64,000 nucleotides of DNA from Limnephilus marmoratus (GCA_917880885.1 OU862919.1:11984001-12048000); one strand, 5' to 3'; counted from the first letter of the stretch, positions 1 to 12,637 are shown. A program made the numbers and translations. The notes: generated from the letters alone by a model not told the origin.

Positions 1-703
1 GCTGCGTTCGTCCGAAAAACGACGGAAATTTCTGAACCCCGTCCGTTTCATATCGGTTTCGCTTGCCCTGCTGCATCGATTACATCGAATACAAGATCGG
101 AACTAACGAAAACCTGTAGTCTAAATCATCCCATTTACGACTTCTTTCGTCTGCCGATCAGCAGCCTGGCAGTTTTTTGTGAACGATCTCTTAAAATTTA
201 AAAAAAATTTTAATTAAAAAAATATATTTTCAATATCTTTATTATTATTTTTATTTGAATATGGTTTTAAAAACTTAGAATGCAAGATTTTAAATAAAAT
301 AAGTTGTAATCATAAAAAAAAATTTTTTGAATGTTCCGAGTGTACCCATCGGACGGGAGAGCCTTTCGACGTGAAACAACTCACTGGAAACTGGCCGCGG
401 AGCCCTTCGCCGTCAACGCGTGCCCATATTATTGAACCAATTTATAATAATATAAGTCTTTTTAAAATAACCTAATAGTCCATAGTGGTTGGAAGTTCGA
501 ACAACAACCGCACCGTCACAATAAGAGCTGCGAAACTAACGAAAAACTGTAGTCTATACAGTTGCATTCATGACTTTCTTGGTCTGCTGACCAGCAGCCT
601 GGCAGTTTTTTATGTACGATTTGTAAAGTTTTTTAATTTTATTAAAATTATTTTCATTATATTTATTATTATTTTTATTTCAATATGATTTTAAAAACTT
701 AGA
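1..703. repeat. AT-rich flank with a diverged direct repeat
   Basis: Two related stretches of about 190 bp, at roughly 95-285 and 520-705, share the order 'aactaacgaaaa', 'ctgtagtcta', 'gaccagcagcctggcag', then a T-rich run ending near 'ttttaaaaacttagaa'. They are clearly diverged, so this is an old direct duplication or two copies of one dispersed repeat. No gene is supported; the 67-residue open frame at 485-688 runs through the second copy and is low-complexity at its end. Confidence 0.5.
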
Positions 704-745
704 ATTATTTTCCTCAGGGCCTCCTGTGTGGAGTTAATGTAAAAA
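704..745 (+). repeat. 3' end fragment of the hairpin-tailed LINE/SINE family
   Basis: The sequence 'cctcagggcctcctgtgtgg' followed by 'agttaatgtaaaaaaaa' is the 3' terminus shared by the SINE copies at 10560, 18982, 21297 and 30689 and the LINE at 27425. Only the terminal 40 bp is present, so this is a severely 5'-truncated insertion. Confidence 0.6.
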
Positions 746-838
746 AAATACAATAAACTAAGATCCCGATAATTTTCGTAATTTATTTTTGGGATGTTAT
801 GCCGTGTTGCGCTACCCCCTTCTTTAGCTATCTTATAA

Positions 839-842
839 GATC
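839..842. repeat. Left target-site duplication (GATC) of the LTR element
   Basis: GATC directly precedes the TG of the first LTR and matches GATC at 10063-10066, directly after the CA of the second LTR. Confidence 0.85.
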
Positions 843-1011
843 TGCTATGTTAGAGGGAAGAAGTCGTACCGTAATGGTACAAACAGCGGCTAGAACGCCT
901 TACTACTATCAACATCGTCGAGCATGGACTTTTATCTCAGGGGTCAGGGCTTCGGCACTCGGGTAGGTAGGTTATGAAACACAATGAAGCTCGGGAAATA
1001 GTATACAAGGG

Positions 1012-1017
1012 TTTATT
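1012..1017 (-). terminator. LTR polyadenylation signal AATAAA
   Basis: TTTATT on the plus strand gives AATAAA on the element's strand. It lies about 460 bp downstream of the TATA box in transcription order. The same site is at 9487-9492 in the other LTR. Confidence 0.5.
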
Positions 1018-1472
1018 TACATTACAAGCTTAGAACACAATCGGGAAATACATTTTAAGGCCTGTTTAAGTTATGGATATGGCTTGAATGACTCTAATCT
1101 GGAAGTTAGGCTCAATTACTAATGAGTTATGAAGGTACCTTTGTCGTGGTTGACTGCATCAGCGATGGGGGGCTAGCTTTCGACGTCTTCAGACGGAAGC
1201 TAGGCGCAGGCGACTTGGGTTCTGCACCAACTCTGGATCAGTGTTGTAGGAATGGACACGTGCCTTCGAATTCACTGCACATGTTCTCAACAATAATAAA
1301 TGCGGGTATGAGAACTCGGTTAATTATAAATAACAAATCAACCACCGGCTTGCAAGGAACAACGCAACTTGCCGTGCAGGGCCTTCGGCCCATAGGAATG
1401 GCCAACTACATGGTGTAACTGTTAAAAACTCGGAAGGCGGAAGGTGAAAGAGACAGTGTCAAGCCGGCTGGG

Positions 1473-1481
1473 CCTTATATA
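1473..1481 (-). promoter_or_regulatory. LTR TATA box (repeated at 9948-9956)
   Basis: CCTTATATA reads TATATAAGG on the minus strand, in the first 120 bp of the LTR and upstream of the AATAAA. The order TATA then polyA signal fits a minus-strand U3-R-U5 layout. The copy at 9948-9956, in the 5' LTR, would drive the element. Confidence 0.6.
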
Positions 1482-1587
1482 GGCTTGTCCACTAGCGACC
1501 ACCGTGAAAGCTGGCAGAGGCTTCTCAATCTAGGGGAACATTGCGAATATCAAACGTTTTTCGACGCAATATGTGTTGCACATAACA

Positions 1588-1602
1588 CTACCTTCTCCGT
1601 CC
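1588..1602 (-). other. Polypurine tract
   Basis: On the minus strand the bases directly before the 3' LTR read GGACGGAGAAGGTAG. This is the expected position and composition of the plus-strand primer of an LTR retrotransposon. Confidence 0.65.
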
Positions 1603-4600
1603 AAAATGATTGAAAGAGAGTTGCTCAGGTCGGGCTAGTTGTTGGACCCGCACCTGCATCCTTTGTGGGATTGTGTCCTAGTGTAAGTCAATATGATTCC
1701 ATTCTGAGTTAAGTAGTTGCACATTGCTGCTGACTTCTGAAAAAGTTTCGTTATTGGTTCTTGTGGAGGCTTCTCGCTTGCTGTGGGTAGGAATGCCATA
1801 AAATTGCCATTATCACAAATAGTTAAACACTCCCTACCTAGTGAGCCATATAAAAAATGAAGTTATCTACCTGTGAGCCAAGCTATCAACTCCTAAATAA
1901 TATATTAAGTATGTCGTAACAAGCCATAATAATTAAAAATATTAACTCCTATATCACTTCTCTTTTTGTCCGAAGACAATACTCACTGAACCTTGAATGT
2001 AATCACTTGTACTTCTTTTTTAAAAAAATTAAATCTCCTTTGCGATACAAAACACGCTGCTCTTGCGATACAAAACACGCTTTTCTTTCAAATTTGTAAC
2101 ATAAATTTTTTTTAAAATATTTGCTGTATTAGCAAACCTTCACCTTCTTCCTCTCAATAATTGGAGAAAAAATAAAAATAAAAAAAACTTGTTTTAAATA
2201 AATCATTGGTATCAATTATATACATTTTTCTCTTTTCTTATCCATTCCATGGATAATTTAATGCTATTTCATTTTTTCTGAACAACCGAGGTCAATTCTA
2301 TCGCATTTCACATGAGACTTTTATATCTATATCAATCTTGCATTGATTATAAACATTTGTTCTTCTTTTTTTTTCATCCAGTCAATGGATATTTTAATGC
2401 GTTTTATCCTTTGTGAACAACCGAGGTCAATTCTTACGCATTTCACACAATACTTTTATTTGCAATTCAATATTCTTATTGAATATATACCTTTTTTGAA
2501 AAAATTAAAAGAAATTTTAAAAGAAGTAAACAAAAAAAAAATTTTAATGCTGACTAAATAATGTCCTGTAATCAATCTAAATTGATACATATTCGCATTT
2601 TTCAAGTGTCTTCCTCTAAGAGACAATACAAGACATGTACTCTTTGACTTTGACATACAGTATTTTTAAAAATTCCAAAAAAAAATTACAATGCTGACTC
2701 AATGTCATGTAATCAATCGAAATTGATACATATTCGCATTTTAAACCTTTTGAAGAGGACAATACAAGACATGAACCTCTTTAATTTATATCATTTATTT
2801 ACATTTTTCTTTTTCGCCCATCAAATGGACATTCAATGCTGACTTAATGTCATGTAATCAATTGAAATTGATACATATTCGCATTCTACATCCTAAACTA
2901 AAGGGTTACAATACAATACATGCACCAATTAGAGTAGTATTTTTAAATTTGCTGTGTTATTGTAACTTTGCGATTTATTCCCTTTTTTTACTTATTTGAT
3001 GAGTTTCTCTTAAGCTATCTTCAGTTCTGTTTTCATAGTATACAATGGGTATAATTATAAGGCTATACGTATCCTATCATGTTTATAACATAATTATCAG
3101 GCATATATTAAATCCTTTCACGTAGGTATAATTCTGAGGCTATACTTTAAATCCTATCATGTTTATAGAGATACGTCCCACGTCATCCCTCGTATGCGCA
3201 TACACTATCATGTTAAAGAACAATGATCTTGTCTCACTAACCAATCCACAGGAAACTCCCTTTCCGTAATTGTGCTCGACGAATAAATAACAAGGTGTCA
3301 CACACCTTCCTCCCGTCATGTTAAAAAACAATGACCATGTCTTACTGACCAAATCAAATGAAAACACCTTCGAACACATAGTAATCCTTTTCAATGATTG
3401 CGCTCGACACAACACATAAATAAAAACAATAACCAAAAAAACAGAACAGAATTTTCCAGTGACATTCTGTTTTTTAACTTCATCTTCAACCGGATACGCT
3501 TTAAATTCCAATAACACAGACTTTTTTGTTTTACAACAACACCCATATATGGTGAAATACACGTTGACTTACGTCGCTCAAATAACTAAGTATTCAATTC
3601 GCGTGTTTACATGTTACAACATTTCAATCTTACAAGCTAACACTTTATATACATTTCAATTTTAATCATAACTGAATTGCTAACGAAACTTTAATCTTTA
3701 TTTTAAAATTTATTCTCTTTTTTTAAAAAAGAAATTGACACTGTTTTTAATTAAATTCAACTTTTTATTACCAAACTCAATTATTTCCAGTAATTTTATT
3801 GAGATTTAAACATTAATACCAATTAACTTTCTCTTTTCATTACAAGATTTCATTGAACTTTTAGATTTTAATACAAATCTCATTTTTCTAACCTTTTTAA
3901 GTTCCTCTGTTTTGAACTATTTTGAATCTTTCTTTTCTTTCTTGAGCGCCATGACATTTTTTTTTTTAAAAATGCCAAAAAAAATTTTTTATTTAAACAA
4001 TTATTCTATGCTTACTTGAAGGGTTAACTTTTAATAATTTATTCCTCTCTTGTATTACAATCCTTTTTTGTCCAAGACCTCTCATCTTGACAAACCCACT
4101 GCCCTGATTCTGAGGAAGGCTGTCCTATCACGATTTGAAACCAGAATCAATATACGTAGGTATGTACATGCATACAATACAATTCCTGAATTTAATTAAT
4201 TCATTATCATTCAATGATATAGTTTCTCAACACCACACAGATTGTTGATTCTTTTCATGTAATACAAGAAACAAAATTTTTTACTTTATATGGTTTTCAA
4301 CTACCTATTCTTCAACTACCTATTCTTCAACATATTTAAGCAAGATTAACTGAAATTCAAATCATTGTTATAACTTTTTTATTTAATCTATTATAATGAT
4401 CCTATATTGTCATCTAAAATTTCATCATTTATCGGAATTAACTTTTTAATTTCTCTATACTCGAGGGGTTAACTAGTCGTTTGACAGATTTTTAACTTCA
4501 ATTTTCTATTATTGTTTTCTTTTAATCTTTTCGTTGAACAAATTCTATTGTTGTTTACTTTTTCTTTCAAATACTTTCAACAACTAAAGTTTATTTTATC

Positions 4601-7600
4601 TCTCTGCATTCCCAATTAGGGTGGGTACAAACCCGGTTCAAAAACAACATTATGTTTCAACACGAACCCCAGGAAAAATCCAAAGGTTATACAGAAATTT
4701 ATTATTAAACCTCAATCAATCAAAACACTTAAAAAAAACTTCATTTTTCCAAATCTAATATTTGTTATTTAACTGAACGACTTTACTTGTTTTTCAAGAA
4801 ATTTTAATATTTCAGACGTGTTTTATCGAAAGCAAATCAGAGAGATTTAAACATTTAAAATTACAACAAAAAGATACATACAATTATATACATTTGAACG
4901 CTATATTATACTTGAATTTGCTAGCAAGAACTTCTTTTCTACATTTTCCTTAATTTTTTTTTATTCAAAATTCCTCTTATTAAAGAATATTTGACAGTAA
5001 TTTCAACTTTATTCTCTCAATTTAATATAATTTTATATTTGCTGCAGATTCAATATAATACAACATTCGAGTCCACTTAATACTCCCTCTATTGTGACGT
5101 CACGGACCTTTTGACCTCACAATACATCTCAATGTAATATTTCCTTTTCAATATCTATTTTTTACTTTATTTTCGTAGTTTCTTTCTTACAATGTTAACT
5201 TTGTTTTATTAAAAATATCCGAATACGTCTTTCTGTACTTTTCTAACTTGGGCGTCATGGTCTTGTTAATTAGACACAAACTGAGCATAAAAATTCTATT
5301 ATTTGACTATTATTCAAAACTCGCCTGAAGTGTTAAAAGAAATTTCGTGTCTCTTCTTGTATTACAAATTTTCTCTTTTTTTTTTTTTTGCCCAAGATTA
5401 CTTATCTTGGCAACCCCACTTGTCTTAATTCTAAGGAAGACTTTCCTATAACGCTTTGAAATTAGAAGTGTACACGCTTGTAGGTATCCATACCCGTATT
5501 ACATTTCTTGAGCTCACTTAGAACTCAATATCTGCGCAAGGCACAATATAATTTCCGACAACGATTACGCGTTGTCTTTTTTTGTAATACAAGTCAAGAA
5601 GGACAAAACTTAATTCATTAAAATTTCCTTTCATTTTAACTCAAGTAATAAATGATTATCTACTTTTCTTTAAATTCGTGAACTTTTTCCTATTTTTTAA
5701 AATGGTCACCAACAAAAAATTTCTTACGAATCTCACCATAGATCATTCGTGAATTATTCTTTTTTTTTTTTCTTTCTTATCAAACTGTTGACAAAATTAA
5801 AAAAACATTTATTTTTTATTACTTTTGTTTATTTTATATGTAAAACATATTCCGTTTTGCGTTAAACTGCTTTTATTAACGAAGGCATTATTACTTCCGC
5901 ACCGTTACAAGAACTTATTTTTTTTTCTTAACCGAATAATTCAACATTTTATTTTTCAATGCTATCTCAGGATAATTTTTATAACCACGCAGAATTTCTT
6001 TACCTTTTTCGAAATAAATTTACTTATTACAATCGGACTATATTTGAAAATTTATTTCCGTACCTGTTTGTTCGACTTTTCTGTTTACTTTTCGACGTAT
6101 ACTTTTATTTGTCATAACTTTTATTGAAAAAGCAATTTAAAGAGAGATTTATTTTTATAAATTTTATTGAAAAAGAAATTTAAAGAGAGATTTATTTTTA
6201 TATACAACTCCGAACAATTTATATACAATAATATACATAACATTTTTAGTATAGTTTATTTATACAAAATGGGTTACCTTTATTTACAATAATATACATA
6301 AAATTTTTATTTAACACGTTACACCAGCAAATTACCTAGTCATTCCTATTTCCCTTTTTTCAAAACAGCTTTATTATTTATTATTATACGAATGAGAAAC
6401 GTATCACTTAAATTTAATTCTTTATTATTTTCTTATGAAAAATATTTATTTTAAACTTTCAAAACACAAAAAAAAATATTTTTCTGACCGAATTCTGTTT
6501 ATTTTCGTAATAGCTGTTCAATTCACTCTCTTGTTTTTTCAACCAAATATCAGTTAGCTACTCTGATATCCGTTTAAAACAACATATTACAATTCTAAAA
6601 TAATTCATTTTTTCAAACAATCCATATTAGAATCATCTAGAGAGCTAAAAAGAACTAACTATACAAGAATTCAATTATTCTTTTAAAGTAATACTGTTGA
6701 ATACCATATTCTCCTGCATACCTAGGTAGGTACCTATTTATTCCAGCCGGGCGGTCCGGTTTCTTGCCTAGTCTTCTGTCCGTTGTCAAAACATTTCGCG
6801 CGTGCATTCACTAATTCTCAAACTTTTTACCGTACTTTTATGTTGCTTGAACCAATTTAACTTTTAATTTGCAATCAATTAAAATTGTAACCTTTTCTAA
6901 ATACTTGTCAATTACTTCCGTTAAATTTGTATCCTCTATTATTCATTTACTTTTCCATTATTTTAAATCTTTTAACTGTCTTATTTTCAACTTTTTCCTC
7001 TTTTCGTAAATAAAAATTCGTGGAAATACATATATATATTTTCATATATGTTCTTGCAATATTTTTTCAACTTATAATGGGGGGTTTTCAATTACGGCAC
7101 TCTGATTGGTTTACAATCTCGGATTATTTTTCCATTTACACGCGAGCTCGTCTTATATATTGAATGTGACAGCAGATGTCGCATCCGCCTTATTCACTGT
7201 CACTATCGTTTTTCATGATATATAAAATAAGCTTCAAAATGATAACGATTTTACAACTCGATTACAATCCTCTTTGTGGTTTCCAATTCTTCCACCAGAA
7301 AAAACATTGCAATCCTAAAAAACTATTTGACTCTTTTTTTTTAATTCATGATTTTACTTGTTGAAATCTGTTCTTAACTCTTTTTCCACTATTATTTTAT
7401 TTGATAGGAATATAAGTTTCTATCCTTGCAATTTCAAGAAATATTTGGAAATATACATATTCTTAGATATGTTTTTCTTTAATTTGTATTAGGGGGGGGG
7501 GGTTTATTACGAACGCAAATACCCGCTCCCTGACAAGTCGCTTACGAATGCCGGGCAGATTAGGTAATAATACGCTACGCGAGCTTCTTAATTATTTCAG

Positions 7601-9298
7601 AGGTTAAATTGAGGACCGTATTTACTTTCCTCAATCTAAATAGTTCTCATCGTAAAAAAGTCACTATCAAGGGATCATGATTTTAAATAACTTGCGGTTG
7701 ATATATTTATTAGATTTTGGTTTCCACGGACTACAGCTATTTCCGTTTCGCTTCCAATCAGGTAATATCGACAAGTTATCAACTTTTATCATATACACGA
7801 TTTTATACAAGTTAATTTAATTTATTTCCATCATTCCTTGAATCTGAACCCATATTATCCAAGAATTCCAAATTTTTTCTTTTTATCTCAATGTGCACTA
7901 CTTAAGCATTTTCAATTTTCAAGAACAATTATTATTCAACTATACTAGACATTTAATAATAAAAAAGTAAAAAAAAGATTTTTATTAAATTTTCAATTCC
8001 GTAAGTAACTCAAACATTGAAACTATTTCACTTTCTAAACAATGTCAATTCATTTAACAATATTTCGTTTTAATTCAATAAAATTTAAAAAAAAATATTC
8101 CCGACAAATTTACCTCACATTTTAATAATCACTGGATTTTTTATGCTGTGCGCGCGACGCGAAATGCTCACCCTTGCTAAAAATAGATTTGCCCAATATG
8201 ACGTGCTTGTCCACGATGATCATGCGTGTTTCTTTCTGTGGTTGCTACTAGAGAGGCCCTTCACGATTATATAAAACATGTCTCTTCCTAACATTTTACA
8301 GTAACATTTTTTTGTTATTCTTTGCAATTTACAAGTATTATTATTACTCATTTCCTATTTAATTTTGATTTTAATTTATTATTATAGAATGTTTATTATG
8401 TTTTCCTCATTATTCGCACAATTCTTTTTGAAACACTTTAACGAATATCTTTAATGCATTGTTTGAAACAAAATAATAATTTTTTCATTTTAAACTTGTT
8501 TTATTTTTAAAAATTTTGTAATTCTTGTTAAAATGTATTCATTTATCTTTCATTTAACTTTTTTTATTTTTATTCCGTGGGCTCAATTATTATGGACTCT
8601 ATTATTTATGGTGACCAATCTATAAAATTTTATAGCTAGCTACCGCTTGAACACGCTTGCACTTTTTACAACTCGCTGACCGTTTGCTAATGTGAATAGG
8701 TATGTACCTATATTACTTCAAAATACGAAGTCGTTTTTTGCGCGGGATAAATAGATTTACTTTCTACGCTATGAATTACTTATTTGATAATCTATTAAAT
8801 CACAAGAATAGTTATTTTTCTTTAACAAAATATTACTTTAAATTCATTGTAACTCAAATATTAATTCTTAGTTATTATATTGTTTGCGCGGCAAATTTAC
8901 CAAGGTAGGTACCTACCACTTGTATGCTTTCACTGAACGATATTCGGACTGAATTACTCCGCGGACTATTTTACTTAAAAAACCATGTTTAAACATTTTT
9001 TGTATAGTTTTTGTTGTTAACTTTATCAAAATTACATAAATAACTGTTTTGAATAAGTATTTCACCCGAATTATTGTTTATTTCGATAGTTTTTGTACCA
9101 GTAATGGACTCGTCCGAACGACTACTGTAGAATGCTAGGTAGATACATAGCTTCAAATGAATTTACAATACAATCTATTAGCTACATTTTAAACATGATG
9201 TTAACATTTAAATTGGCATTGAACAAATATTTTAAATTTACATAGGTATTAGAACACATTTTAAATTAAGAATTCTTTTGTATTTCATAATTACCCAA

Positions 9299-9316
9299 CC
9301 GAGATTTTTGGCGCCA
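9299..9316 (-). other. tRNA primer-binding site
   Basis: One base from the 5' LTR the minus strand reads TGGCGCCAAAAATCTC. Starting with TGG (complement of tRNA CCA) at this position is the hallmark of a retrotransposon PBS. The exact tRNA is not assigned. Confidence 0.65.
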
Positions 9317-9317
9317 G

Positions 9318-10062
9318 TGCTATGTTAGAGGGAAGAAGTCGTACCGTAATGGTACAAACAGCGGCTAGAACGCCTTACTACTATCAACATCGTCGAGCAT
9401 GGACTTTTATCTCAGGGGTCAGGGCTTCGGCACTCGGGTAGGTAGGTTATGAAACACAATGAAGCTCGGGAAATAGTATACAAGGGTTTATTTACATTAC
9501 AAGCTTAGAACACAATCGGGAAATACATTTTAAGGCCTGTTTAAGTTATGGATATGGCTTGAATGACTCTAATCTGGAAGTTAGGCTCAATTACTAATGA
9601 GTTATGAAGGTACCTTTGTCGTGGTTGACTGCATCAGCGATGGGGGGCTAGCTTTCGACGTCTTCAGACGGAAGCTAGGCGCAGGCGACTTGGGTTCTGC
9701 ACCAACTCTGGATCAGTGTTGTAGGAATGGACACGTGCCTTCGAATTCACTGCACATGTTCTCAACAATAATAAATGCGGGTATGAGAACTCGGTTAATT
9801 ATAAATAACAAATCAACCACCGGCTTGCAAGGAACAACGCAACTTGCCGTGCAGGGCCTTCGGCCCATAGGAATGGCCAACTACATGGTGTAACTGTTAA
9901 AAACTCGGAAGGCGGAAGGTGAAAGAGACAGTGTCAAGCCGGCTGGGCCTTATATAGGCTTGTCCACTAGCGACCACCGTGAAAGCTGGCAGAGGCTTCT
10001 CAATCTAGGGGAACATTGCGAATATCAAACGTTTTTCGACGCAATATGTGTTGCACATAACA
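9318..10062 (-). repeat. 5' LTR (minus-strand orientation)
   Basis: This is the partner of 843-1587, ending with CA and followed by GATC at 10063-10066. It carries the element's promoter side: TATA at 9948-9956 and AATAAA at 9487-9492. The open frame at 9597-9893 is the same antisense frame as in the other LTR. Confidence 0.9.
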
Positions 10063-10066
10063 GATC

Positions 10067-10559
10067 GCATAAAATAAGTAAGATCTGGATAAGATCGCTT
10101 ATACTCGAACACATATTATATTGTAATAAGCGAAGGATCATTTTAATTATTTTTTTATCAAATATTATTTTTTCAACGAAATCCGATGGAAAGTATTGGC
10201 TTCGAAGTATCACAAATATTTAAGTATTAGTGAATTTAATGATCAGATGGTTTTATAAAGCGGCTCCTTCTACAGTCTAAATTGTTGTCAGTTTAATGTC
10301 TTTGAAAATGACATCTTTATCGGAAAGAGATGTTCGTTAACATCAGGCTTTGGCGTCTATATCTACTACTTCTGAAAGATTGATTCGGGTTAATGGAAAC
10401 CAGAGGTCAATAAGTCTTTTCGTTTTCAACATAAAAAAAAGAGATTAACCCTTGTTGTCGTCTGTAGAATTTGCTTTATGAAGCGAAGGGATAATTTTAT
10501 ATTTTTCCCGTCTTACTCATAAAGGATGTATAAATAATACACGACGAGGCATTCTCAAT
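10067..10559. other. AT-rich spacer, no feature seen
   Basis: This is the continuation of the host sequence split by the LTR element. No domain, splice pattern or repeat relationship to the rest of the window was recognised. Short open frames at 10025-10223 on both strands start inside the LTR and lack coding character. Confidence 0.5.
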
Positions 10560-10986
10560 TTGGCAGGCGGTTATGGGTACCGCCACCCCGGGAACCATTT
10601 ATTTGATAACAAACACCTCTGCCACAGGTCACCCCAAGTGATTCGCTATGTTTGGTGACTTAGCAGGGGTGACGGATTCATGAGGTGAGTTTTGTCCGGG
10701 TCTTTGCGGCGGATGCATCTTCCCACCTCCTGCGTGGCAGGCCGAATCGGGAGAAAATAGTTGAGGGAGTCCCTTTGATTATCTAGCTGCAGTCTCTGGA
10801 ACATCGATTTGCACTGCACTGGGAGGGATGGATTCATACGTCCGTCATGACGGACCGACAGGACGTACTGACCCCCAGATCCACCCTCCCTAATATCCTT
10901 CCTTTTCTAAAAATACCCTCCACACAGCATCCCCAAAGATGACATAGGCCCTGAGGGGATTCACCTTTTTCAGGGCCTCCTGTGTG
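10560..10986 (+). mobile_element. SINE-like element with LINE-type 3' hairpin, copy 1
   Basis: The copy starts near 'ggcggttatgggtaccgcca', passes the shared core with 'ggtcaccccaagtg' and 'tttggtgacttagcagg', and ends with the hairpin tail (CTCCACACAG partner, CCCTGAGG/CCTCAGGG) and 'cctgtgtgg'. The same modules in the same order occur at 18660-18982 (minus), 20848-21297 (minus) and 30689-31066 (plus). It does not code. The 3' terminus matches that of the LINE at 26978-27425, so that LINE is the likely source of its mobility. I saw no convincing tRNA-type A/B box pair at the 5' end. Confidence 0.65.
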
Positions 10987-10989
10987 GAT

Positions 10990-11245
10990 CATTTTTTTTT
11001 TATTGTACAATTATACAATTTTTATACAATTTATTATACAATTTTGTTGTACAACAGAATTATTCCAATTACAGTACAGTTTCATTACCGTATCAGCATT
11101 TAGGCAGGTGACTCTTCAGTAATAGTTTTAAGGCATATGGAAAACAGTCACTTACATCCAAATGGTTTGCAAGTTCATTTACCTGCACCACTCCCCTCGT
11201 CATGCTATACTTTGCCTTGACGTCTGTTCTGCCATATTAATGTTA
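10990..11245 (-). pseudogene. Possible LINE 3' end with A-rich tail
   Basis: On the minus strand an open stretch of about 45 codons (roughly 11240 to 11100) ends at a stop. A tail of repeated TTGTACAATA-like units and a terminal A run (plus-strand T10 at about 10987-10997) follows. A short C-terminal frame followed by an A-rich tail is the usual look of a 5'-truncated LINE, but no diagnostic reverse transcriptase motif is included. Confidence 0.3.
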
Positions 11246-11954
11246 AAAAAAATTACGTGTAAGGTAGGAATAGTGAAAAACTTAACTTGATAACTGTAAA
11301 AAAGTAAGGACACCCTATTGAATGCCAGAACAACACGGAAATTTCACGACCTTGAATTTTGAATTGAATGTTTTGTGGATTAATTTTGAGCTATCATATA
11401 TTTTATTGACCAAAACACATTCCTAGAACAATAAACTATGTACCAAAACAACATTACTTGCGTTAATTACGTAGGTTTTACGATGTTTTCGTCAAATAAC
11501 ATGCATCGAAGATCTTTCACAAAAAGAATGGCGGCAAATCTGACATTTTCATACCCACAGACAAAAATAATTTAAAAATATTCTGGTGTCGCCAGGTGAA
11601 TGAAACTAGTGGCTATATCATCAATGATGTTGGCGCAAGCGATTCTGACCTTGTCCTTACACAAATTTTGTACATAGAAGGGTCAAAATCACAGAAAAAC
11701 ATATTTTTTTCACTCGCTAACTGCGCACATCCCCGCGCTTCGGAAAATTAAATATAAATTATTCCGGGTGACTAGGCGCATTGCAGGTTTCGCTATGGTA
11801 AAAGGCGAGAATAGAACAAGCGTTTCTGACCTTGTTCTTCATACACTTTCTTTATACATAAGGGTCAAAATTGCATTTCAAATTGCCGCGGCCACCGAGT
11901 GACAAGCGGCACAGGAGAGGTGGTTGAAGAAGAAAAAGAAGAAGTGGTTGTGTT
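11246..11954. repeat. Spacer with an imperfect internal repeat
   Basis: Two related segments of about 60 bp, near 11635-11695 and 11812-11875, both contain 'caagcg', 'ttctgaccttgt' and 'agggtcaaaat'. The rest shows no gene. A purine-rich 'gaagaagaaaaagaagaag' run at about 11926-11944 precedes the LINE fragment. Confidence 0.4.
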
Positions 11955-12637
11955 GTTTTTATTTAAATAAATATGTCCCATGTCAGAGACATCTATTCAG
12001 TTTCCGGTATTCTTCCAATCACTGTCCTTCCTAAACATGAAATCACAAGCACCATCCTACAAATTACCCAACAATCAACTCACACTAACATCAAGCCACT
12101 TTACAATCAAGACATCCACACTCACAATACTCGAAATAGCAATAAAATCCGCATACCTCAAACACACACTACAAAATATGGGATAAAATCTCTGAACTAT
12201 GTTGCCTATACACTATATAATTCGCTACCAGATATGTACAAGGGAATTCAGCAAAATAAAAAAAATCAGAGTAATGCTTTAAAAGAATATTTTTTAAGTA
12301 TGTATAAGGATGAAACTTTGTAATTTTCTTGTCATGTTTCAATTGTCTTGTCTCTTTTCTCTTCTTTTCTTTTCCATTAAGTTTGTAATCATCCATATCT
12401 GTATAACCTTGTTCCCTTTTCTTTAATTGTTTTCCATTGCTGTTTATTCTACTCAACCTGTCTTTTATTTTTCTTCTACATTGTATGTGAATCTTATATT
12501 TTAATATCCAAATTCCTATGTAAAATTTTAACTATTACCTCCCACCCATGATTTGTATGTTCCTCCTGTCCTAAAATGAGTTCTGTAACTTATCGGGATT
12601 GCTATAGCAAGAAATAAAAACAATAAATAAATAAAAA
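11955..12637 (+). pseudogene. LINE 3' end (CR1/jockey-like RT C-terminus)
   Basis: The frame at 11973-12323 (116 residues) carries the C-terminal signature of insect non-LTR retrotransposon proteins: a 'LPKHEI' segment, 'HTHNTRNSNKIRIPQT', and 'VAYTLYNSLPDMYKG' near the end. An untranslated tail ends in 'aataaataaataaaa' (about 12612-12637). The catalytic reverse transcriptase domain is absent, so this is a dead 5'-truncated copy. Clade assignment is by motif style only. Confidence 0.6.

Larger units (their letters stand above)
843..1587 (-). repeat. 3' LTR (minus-strand orientation)
   Basis: This repeat runs from TGCTATG to CATAACA on the plus strand and matches 9318-10062 base for base as far as can be read (constant offset 8,475). 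On the minus strand it starts TGTTATGTGC. A 98-residue open frame at 1122-1418 recurs identically at 9597-9893; it lies antisense to the element and is a by-product of LTR sequence, not a gene. Confidence 0.9.
1588..9317 (-). repeat. Coding-free LTR interior built from diverged internal repeats
   Basis: The interior is strongly AT-rich and contains old internal duplications. Two copies of a segment with 'ttctgaacaaccgaggtcaa'-type sequence lie at about 2225-2330 and 2345-2450. Three copies of a segment with 'aattgatacatattcgcatt' lie between 2560 and 2900. Two diverged copies of a longer block, each containing a 'cttgtattacaa' region and a 'ctgaggaag'-like stretch, lie near 4000-4280 and 5250-5620. 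The longest open frame is 140 residues on the minus strand at 3140-3562, itself internally duplicated and matching no known retroviral domain. G10 runs at about 7493-7502. No host gene is visible. Confidence 0.6.
843..10062 (-). mobile_element. Complete LTR retrotransposon without gag-pol (LARD-like)
   Basis: Two 745-bp direct repeats, identical as far as can be read by eye, bound a 9,220-bp unit. Each begins TG and ends CA. The unit is flanked by the 4-bp target duplication GATC (839-842 and 10063-10066). Orientation is minus: reading that strand, the LTR at 9318-10062 is followed by a TGG-initiated primer-binding site, and a purine tract precedes the LTR at 843-1587. The 7,730-bp interior (1588-9317) is AT-rich and has no open frame above 140 residues, with no recognisable capsid, protease, reverse transcriptase or integrase. 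A 4-bp duplication is compatible with Ty3/gypsy or BEL/Pao mobilisation. The identical LTRs imply a recent insertion, so enzymes must have been supplied in trans. The element is therefore best called a large non-autonomous derivative. Confidence 0.85.

Noticed and set aside
1122..1418. 98-residue frame occurring twice identically (also 9597-9893)
   Set aside because: It lies wholly inside the LTRs and antisense to the element; its identity reflects LTR identity, not selection on a protein.
3140..3562. 140-residue minus-strand frame as gag of the LTR element
   Set aside because: No zinc knuckle or capsid-like pattern, internal duplication, and far too short; not supported as gag.
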